Assembly: GCA_029891385.1 (NCBI GenBank)
Contig: CM057226.1
Location: 13,447,225-13,511,224, forward strand
DNA length: 64,000 nt
Direction of reading: 5' to 3'
Source of the DNA: Erythroxylum novogranatense
Taxonomy: Eukaryota; Streptophyta; Magnoliopsida; Malpighiales; Erythroxylaceae
This document shows, in pieces, positions 58,471-64,000 of this stretch. Every line of letters begins with the position of its first letter. The stretch's first letter is position 1. The position numbers and the translations under genes are program-made. The notes under the pieces were generated by a model. It saw nothing but the letters and a program-made list of their open reading frames with translations, searched no databases and had not been told where the DNA came from.

Positions 58471-61400
58471 ATGGCCTCGAAAACTGGTAGCAAAACCTCC
58501 CTGAAGCTGCAGCAGACAACAGCTAGCATTCAGAAATTAGAGATTAATGATTCAAAACCTTTTCCTTCACAAGTTTCTAAACTGGAAAAGCTTGAACAAA
58601 TTGATGAGCAAGGTCCAAGGTTTGTGGATAACACATCAAAAAAGGTTGTATTAGCAGCCTCTGAAACTAAACAGATACCAAATTCTCGTAGGAAAGGGCT
58701 TACCGATTCTTTAAGTAGTAAGTTAGAATCGAGTTCCTCTGTACCGACTACTGAGGAAGCATCAACGAAGGTAGAATCAACCATTAATGAAACCAGAGGT
58801 TCACAGGATAATTCTGCTGACCAAGAAAAGGAGGAAATTTCTGGCATTGGAAGCGTTAAAAACAGTTCTGTATCTGCCAAAGTTAGTGATGGAACTAACA
58901 GTCTTGCTAAGACTAGTGGAAGTACAAAGATTAGTGATCGTGTAGATTATGTGGAAAGTGGTAAGAGTAGCATGCATAGAGGAAGCACAAGCAGTGATAT
59001 CAGTGATGAGAGCACTTGCAGCAGCTTTAGTAGTGGTATAAGCAAACCTCACAAAGCAAATGACTTAAGATGGGAAGCCATTCAAGCTGTTAGATCAAAG
59101 GATGGAGTTATGGGTTTGAGTCATTTTAGACTGCTCAAGAGGTTGGGTTGTGGGGATATTGGGAGTGTTTACTTGTCAGAGTTGAGTGGAACTAAGTGTT
59201 ATTTTGCAATGAAGGTTATGGACAAAGGCTCTCTTGCCAGTCGTAAGAAGCTGCTTCGAGCTCAAACAGAACGAGAAATACTTCAATCTCTTGACCATCC
59301 ATTCCTTCCAACACTCTACAGCCACTTTGAAACAGACAAGTTCTCGTGTTTGGTGATGGAGTTCTGCCCTGGGGGAGATTTGCACAGTCTTCGACAGAGG
59401 CAGCCAGGGAAATATTTTCCTGAACAAGCAGTGAAGTATAATATCTGAACTTTATAATATTTTTTTGTTTTTTACAATCTATTGTCTATACTTGTTCGTA
59501 GTTATCATTGCAACTATATTTAGGTCATTATTTGGTAACACATTTACTTGACTTAGTCTTTTATGTTTGATATGTTCTGATTTGAAAAGTTGGGCTTATT
59601 ATGATATCACAAATCTCACATGGTCTATCATGTTTGCAAACAATTTAGTCTAGATAGGAAAAGGTGCCTATTGGAGCATAAACTCATAGAACTTTAATAC
59701 GGAGAAATGAGATCACCCTGATCTATATTTAAGAATAAGTGGATCATATATTATATAATCTTTAAATTTATTTTTCTATGAGCTGGGCAATAATTGAGTT
59801 ATGAGAAGCAGTTGCAGAACTCTCTCTGAAAGGAAACTGAATTTTGTCTCTTGGATTGTGCAAGTTCACATTTAAGATATCCTTGAGTTCTGACTTTTAA
59901 GTTATAATTTGAGCTGGGTTCGATCCATGCTCTATATCTTGTGATTTCTTTTCTGAGTGTTGCAGACTTGCAGATAAATATACTCTTTGATCCTGATTAA
60001 CGCGTTATTGAATGCCTGATATGTCACATGTTTCTTATTGTTTACACTATATCTTTTAGCATGTATCCATATTTTGTTCTAGTTATGCGATAGTTCATGA
60101 TTCATGGTTTTTCTTCAATATATACCTACAACTGGTTTCCTAAACATGAAATACTTTGTCTGCAAACTGGTAAAGCATGTGCTCGTATGTGTTACGGCTT
60201 TATATGGATATACTTCTATTATAATCATGAGCCATTTTTTGAAGTTAATGCATCCTTTGTGTGTTGGATGCCTTTGCTTTACTTCTTATTCATCCTTGCA
60301 TGCTCCTTAAGAATTGCATTACATTTTAATTCATATAATTTAATTCTATGGCTGGTGATTGTGAAAGAATACCCCACCTTCCTTCATTGATCTTTTTCTC
60401 TTTTAATTTGTATCAGTAAAATGTTATATTTGTACTACTGTGCCTAAGACTTGCTGCGTCTTCTGTTTGTTCTGAGAAAACAAGGTAGCAAAAATACCTT
60501 TAAACTTTGCATCATCTAATAAACAATAAGGATGAGAATAGGGGTGAAAATGAATGTGTAGCTTTTCCTTCATCATGTCTTTTTGAACCTTTAGGAGGAA
60601 AGACTTACAAGGTTCTTGTTTCAACTATTAGTTTGAAAGACACGGCTCTCGCATCCCTAGTAGATAGCCATCAGATTTTTGTCCCGACTTCACTTAATTG
60701 TTGTTTATAAAATGGCTTGGAAGAAAAAGCGGAAGGGATCAGCTCATTGTCGTAGAAAGTAACAAGTGGATGATCATGATTTACCTGTCATTGGGCTCTG
60801 ATTAGTAATCGCTACAAAAGATGTTGAGGTTTGCTATTTCCTGGTGTTGTTTGGAGAGATTGGAAGTGCTATTAGCATCAAAAGAGAAGGGTAAACTTGA
60901 CTAAAATCTGAAGGCCTTCAAATCTTGTAGACTGTAAGGATAGAAAATTTTATTCTTATTTTGTTCAATCCTCATTCTTTTTGGTTGTCAATGACTAGGT
61001 GTTCACAAAATGATATTCTTTCTGGATGATACTTTTGAATTCAATACTTGTATTTTCCATGGGTATTGTTGTGATATTGTTAACTAATGAGATACTGAGC
61101 TGTGGCACATTCCTAATCTCATAGTTGATTACTTTAGGAGCTAAAACTTGTAACTGGACATATTCTGAATGTATAAGCACTTGAATGGTTGAGAATGAAT
61201 TGTTCTCCTTTGTTATAAATGGCAGGTTTTATGTAGCTGAGGTGCTACTTGCTTTGGAGTACTTGCATATGTTAGGAATTATATATCGGGACCTTAAGCC
61301 AGAAAATGTGCTTGTCAGGGAAGATGGGCATATAATGCTCTCTGACTTTGATCTTTCTCTTCGTTGTACCGTGAGCCCAACTCTTGTCAAAACTTCATCC

Positions 61401-62102
61401 ATTGAGTCTGAGCCGTTAAGAAAGAATTCTGTTTACTGTGTTCAGCCTGCTTGTATTGAGCCTTCATGCATCCAGCCATCTTGTGTTGCTCCCACAACAT
61501 GCTTCTCACCACGTCTTTTTTCTAGCAAGTCCAAGAAGGAAAGAAAGCCCAAAATTGAACTTGGGAATCAAGTCAGTCCATTACCTGAGCTCATAGCAGA
61601 GCCAACCGAAGCCAGATCTATGTCATTTGTTGGGACACACGAGTATTTGGCCCCTGAGATTATCAAAGGTGAAGGTCATGGAAGTGCTGTAGATTGGTGG
61701 ACTTTTGGAATCTTTCTCTATGAACTGTTGTTCGGTAAAACACCTTTCAAAGGATCAGGCAATCGCGCAACATTATTCAATGTTGTTGGTCAGCCTCTTC
61801 GGTTTCCAGAATCACCAGTTGTCAGTTTTGCAGCAAGGGATCTCATAAGGGGTTTACTTGTTAAAGAACCACAACACCGATTGGCATATAAACGAGGGGC
61901 AACTGAAATTAAGCAGCATCCTTTCTTTGAAGGTGTGAATTGGGCGTTAATACGATGCGCTACCCCTCCTGAGATACCGAAGCCAGTAGAAATTGAGCGA
62001 ATACCAGCTCCAGCATCAACCAGTGAAAAGGCAGCAGTTGCAGCTGGTGTTCATTCTGATCAGAAAGGTTCCAATAACTATCTGGAGTTTGATTTCTTTT
62101 AG
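58471..62102 (+). CDS. AGC-VIII protein kinase, D6PK/PVPK-1 type (613 aa, two coding exons)
   Basis: Coding exons are 58471-59435 and 61226-62102. The GT-AG intron (1,790 bp) splits the codon for Lys322 in QAVK|FYVAEV. Residues 1-215 are Ser/Thr-rich with no domain. The kinase domain has a Gly-loop GCGDIG (226-231), ATP-binding Lys248, helix-C Glu267, the YRDLKPEN catalytic loop (342-349), DFD in place of DFG (362-364), and [14 protein letters not shown] with activation-loop Ser455. DFD plus an insertion before the activation segment is the mark of plant AGC-VIII kinases. The insertion (about 370-450) holds CxxPx repeats (Cys393, 398, 403, 408) and a basic KSKKERKPK patch, likely for membrane phospholipid binding. 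The C-terminus FDFF is a PDK1-docking type motif. Family members phosphorylate PIN auxin efflux carriers at the plasma membrane. The length suits PVPK-1/G11A more than the shorter D6PK. The gene looks intact. Confidence 0.95.
59436..61225 (+). other. Kinase intron (1,790 bp)
   Basis: Donor GTATAATA follows GTGAA at 59435, and acceptor ATGGCAG ends at 61225. The splice keeps the conserved subdomain V-VI sequence. I see no transposon or other gene inside; ORFs within it (60097-60390 and others) lack family similarity. Confidence 0.9.
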
Positions 62103-62760
62103 AAGGGTAATGATTGCATACTGCAATTGCTTATATTTAAGGGGTAACTGTTCTGAACATCTCAGGGGTTGCTGGTGATGAGGATAAAGTCATGTTTTTT
62201 CGTGTTCTTGACAAATGATAAGGAAATGTATCATGTTGTTGCCTGTTAGTAGTTCCAAACCTGTAATGCATAAAATTATTCTTGGATTCTTGTCATCAAG
62301 GGGAATCTACATTCCTCTTTACAGTACTTTTCTTTCCGAGAGGATTACTTCTGTACAGAACTACAGATGACGTTAGAGCACAGTACTTTATATACTCCAA
62401 GTAGGTACTGTTGCAAATCGTGTAGTAGGTTGAATGGATTACCAAAGAGCAATTCAGCTAAAACATGACCAAAATTAAGCTCAGTCAATTACATTGTAAG
62501 GTACTCGTTGTATCTGCCTCTGGTATGGATAAATTGTGGTAGGATTACCTGTGACACCTCAACAAGTGCTTGGGCCAATAAACCTTACCTAATGGAAAGA
62601 TTCTTGGAGAGGTGACAAAACCTTATACTTTTCAGTTTTCACTGTAAAACTAATAAACCCAAAAAAGATGGAAATAATTTTTGACTACGAGTTTTCATTC
62701 TTAATTTGAATTTGAATGATTTTCTAATCAATTAAGTGTTTTTTTTTTGGGACAAGCTAA
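62103..62760 (+). promoter_or_regulatory. 3' flank of the kinase gene, probable 3' UTR
   Basis: Non-coding sequence after the TAG at 62100-62102. Poly(A)-signal-like sites include ATAAAATT near 62270 and AATAAACC near 62578. The end of the transcript cannot be fixed. Confidence 0.4.
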
Positions 62761-63309
62761 TCTAATTATTAAGTGTTAAAAATATATTAGTGGGAAAATC
62801 TTCTTTTGGGAGTTCTTCAAGCTTTAGCAGATGAATCACCTTAATATTATTCGATAGAATCTTACATGAGATTTTTATCTCATACGGTTTCTCGTTCAAT
62901 TCTTTCGAAGTTATTGGTTCATTTTTTTTGTTCAGGAAGCTCCTCTCTTCTTCCACTCCTAAAGGGTTGAAGGGAGACAACGCATAGAACTATTTGTAAG
63001 GGTTAACTTAATCTTCTTTTTTAGGAATCGAAAATCAGACCATTTGTACTTCAACAAGCAAAGGGTGAGCCTTTTTGAACAGTGCATTTCAAGGCATGAA
63101 AGGGAGGAGAAGGGATTTCATAATTAAGATTTAGAATAAGACGACCTTTTCAATTTTTGTTTTCATTTTGAAAGAGTAATAAGAATGAGTGATGTTAAAT
63201 TTTTTATCATAGCTATTTTTCTGCAGAACTTCCCCCACAGTGTCTTCATTGCAGTAGATTTAACCACCAAGCTTGGGATGGATTGATGTGGTTCCTCGAC
63301 TTATATGTG
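62761..63309. other. Intergenic stretch, nothing recognised
   Basis: AT-rich sequence without a supported gene, repeat or RNA. Confidence 0.5.
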
Positions 63310-63507
63310 TTAAGTATGCTGCTGGCATTCATCTTGCACGAAGATCAAACTCTCCATAAAATTCTTAGTTGCATTACTTATAGCTTTCTTGCTTATAAAT
63401 AAAGCAGATTCAAAATTGTATTTCATTTTAAGGCATAACTTGTATCTACAAGCTTCGTATTCTCTTAAGAGTTTGCTCCAAGCAGTATAGCCATTTTCTT
63501 GTTCCAT
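63310..63507 (-). CDS. Unrecognised small ORF (65 aa)
   Basis: The ORF starts MEQENGYTAWSKLLREYEAC and is rich in charged and aromatic residues, more protein-like than other random frames nearby. The frame stays open for 10 codons upstream (GTDAEFILV before the Met) to a stop. I do not recognise a family. It may be an exon or an eroded gene or transposon piece, and chance cannot be excluded. Confidence 0.2.
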   Translation of the reverse strand: MEQENGYTAWSKLLREYEACRYKLCLKMKYNFESALFISKKAISNATKNFMESLIFVQDECQQHT

Positions 63508-64000
63508 GACTAAAATGAACTCAGCGTCTGTTCCAAATTATTAAGAAAGTATAATCCAAGCTTAGATTGTCCTATAAATCCATTTTGGAAATCTATATAA
63601 TTTGCAGAGTTGATGAAAGATTTTCAAGACTCAGTAGAGTGAAGGTTTTATTATATTTTCACTTACCTTCTATGAAGGAGATTCTGTGTTCTCTTACATA
63701 TAGATTTTTACTTTACAAAATTAAAAGTGTATCACAAGTACTTTCTTTCTGTGAATATGAAGTTCAAATCTTCAGTCCAACAATCTCCCGACTAAGCCGT
63801 TCCCAGGATTGAGTGCTTCTTAAAGTTTACATTACCCGAGGAGATTTGAAGCACATGCAAGCAAAAGAATCATTGGAAGTGGGCTGTTGTTGCTTCAACT
63901 GGGGCATATGCTTGGGACTATTATGATTGGCAAGTGGTGAGGCAAGTCCACTCATTATCTCATCATCCACTTCCTTCCCATCGCATATTATCTTAATCTC
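63508..64000. other. Window end, nothing recognised
   Basis: No supported gene or element. Short open frames near 63880-63980 are not recognisable, and the window stops here. Confidence 0.4.

Noticed and set aside
60097..60710. ORFs inside the kinase intron
   Set aside because: Intronic, AT-rich, without domain features; the splice across the intron restores a conserved kinase motif.
63824..63990. Possible exon reading AWDYYDWQVVRQ on the plus strand
   Set aside because: Short, without start or splice support, cut by the window end, and no family recognised.

Overview
This window looks like nuclear DNA from a flowering plant, most likely a eudicot. Two host genes have plant-specific family identities and short GT-AG introns: an oligopeptide transporter (OPT) gene and an AGC-VIII protein kinase gene of the D6PK/PVPK-1 type. 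About the first 45 kb is dominated by nested and broken Ty1/copia and Ty3/gypsy LTR retrotransposons, and the background is strongly A+T-rich. I saw no bacterial-style operon, CRISPR array, rRNA or tRNA gene. The species cannot be named from what is visible.

Layout. 1-4878: several truncated Copia elements, one cut by a hAT-like MITE with an 8-bp target duplication, and one lying back-to-back with an inverted Copia fragment. 4879-18147: Gypsy element A (plus strand) with a 2.2-kb LTR and an internal deletion. It is split by a nested Gypsy element B (10039-18027, minus strand, TSD AAGGA). 18148-21781: two partial LTRs of a B-like family in opposite orientation. 21782-34578: a Copia element (C) split by a 9.55-kb element at 24156-33708 (TSD TATAG). 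That element has very long LTRs (about 4.45 kb) around a 634-bp interior with no gag or pol, so it is a LARD-like non-autonomous element. 34579-38150: relics (CACTA-like ends, minus-strand Copia integrase, LTR-like DNA, a long TAA-rich tract).

38444-46772 (minus strand): an OPT-family gene of seven exons, now a pseudogene by two independent lesions. A 5.06-kb Copia element (D, 40226-45285, TSD CAACA) sits inside exon 4, and a 55-bp tandem duplication in exon 2 shifts the frame exactly over the family NPG motif. 46810-57300: gene-poor AT-rich DNA with a Mutator-like MITE, a 253-bp tandem duplication and TTA-rich tracts. 57350-62102 (plus strand): an apparently intact two-coding-exon AGC-VIII kinase gene (613 aa) with a spliced leader carrying a 14-codon upstream ORF. 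This class of kinase phosphorylates PIN auxin carriers at the plasma membrane. 62103-64000: 3' flank, with one unrecognised ORF.

The most unusual structures are the LARD-like element, whose LTRs appear to have absorbed an older LTR end plus primer-binding site; the CpG-rich palindrome clusters found in every long Gypsy LTR of the window; and the twice-broken OPT gene. All alignments were done by eye.
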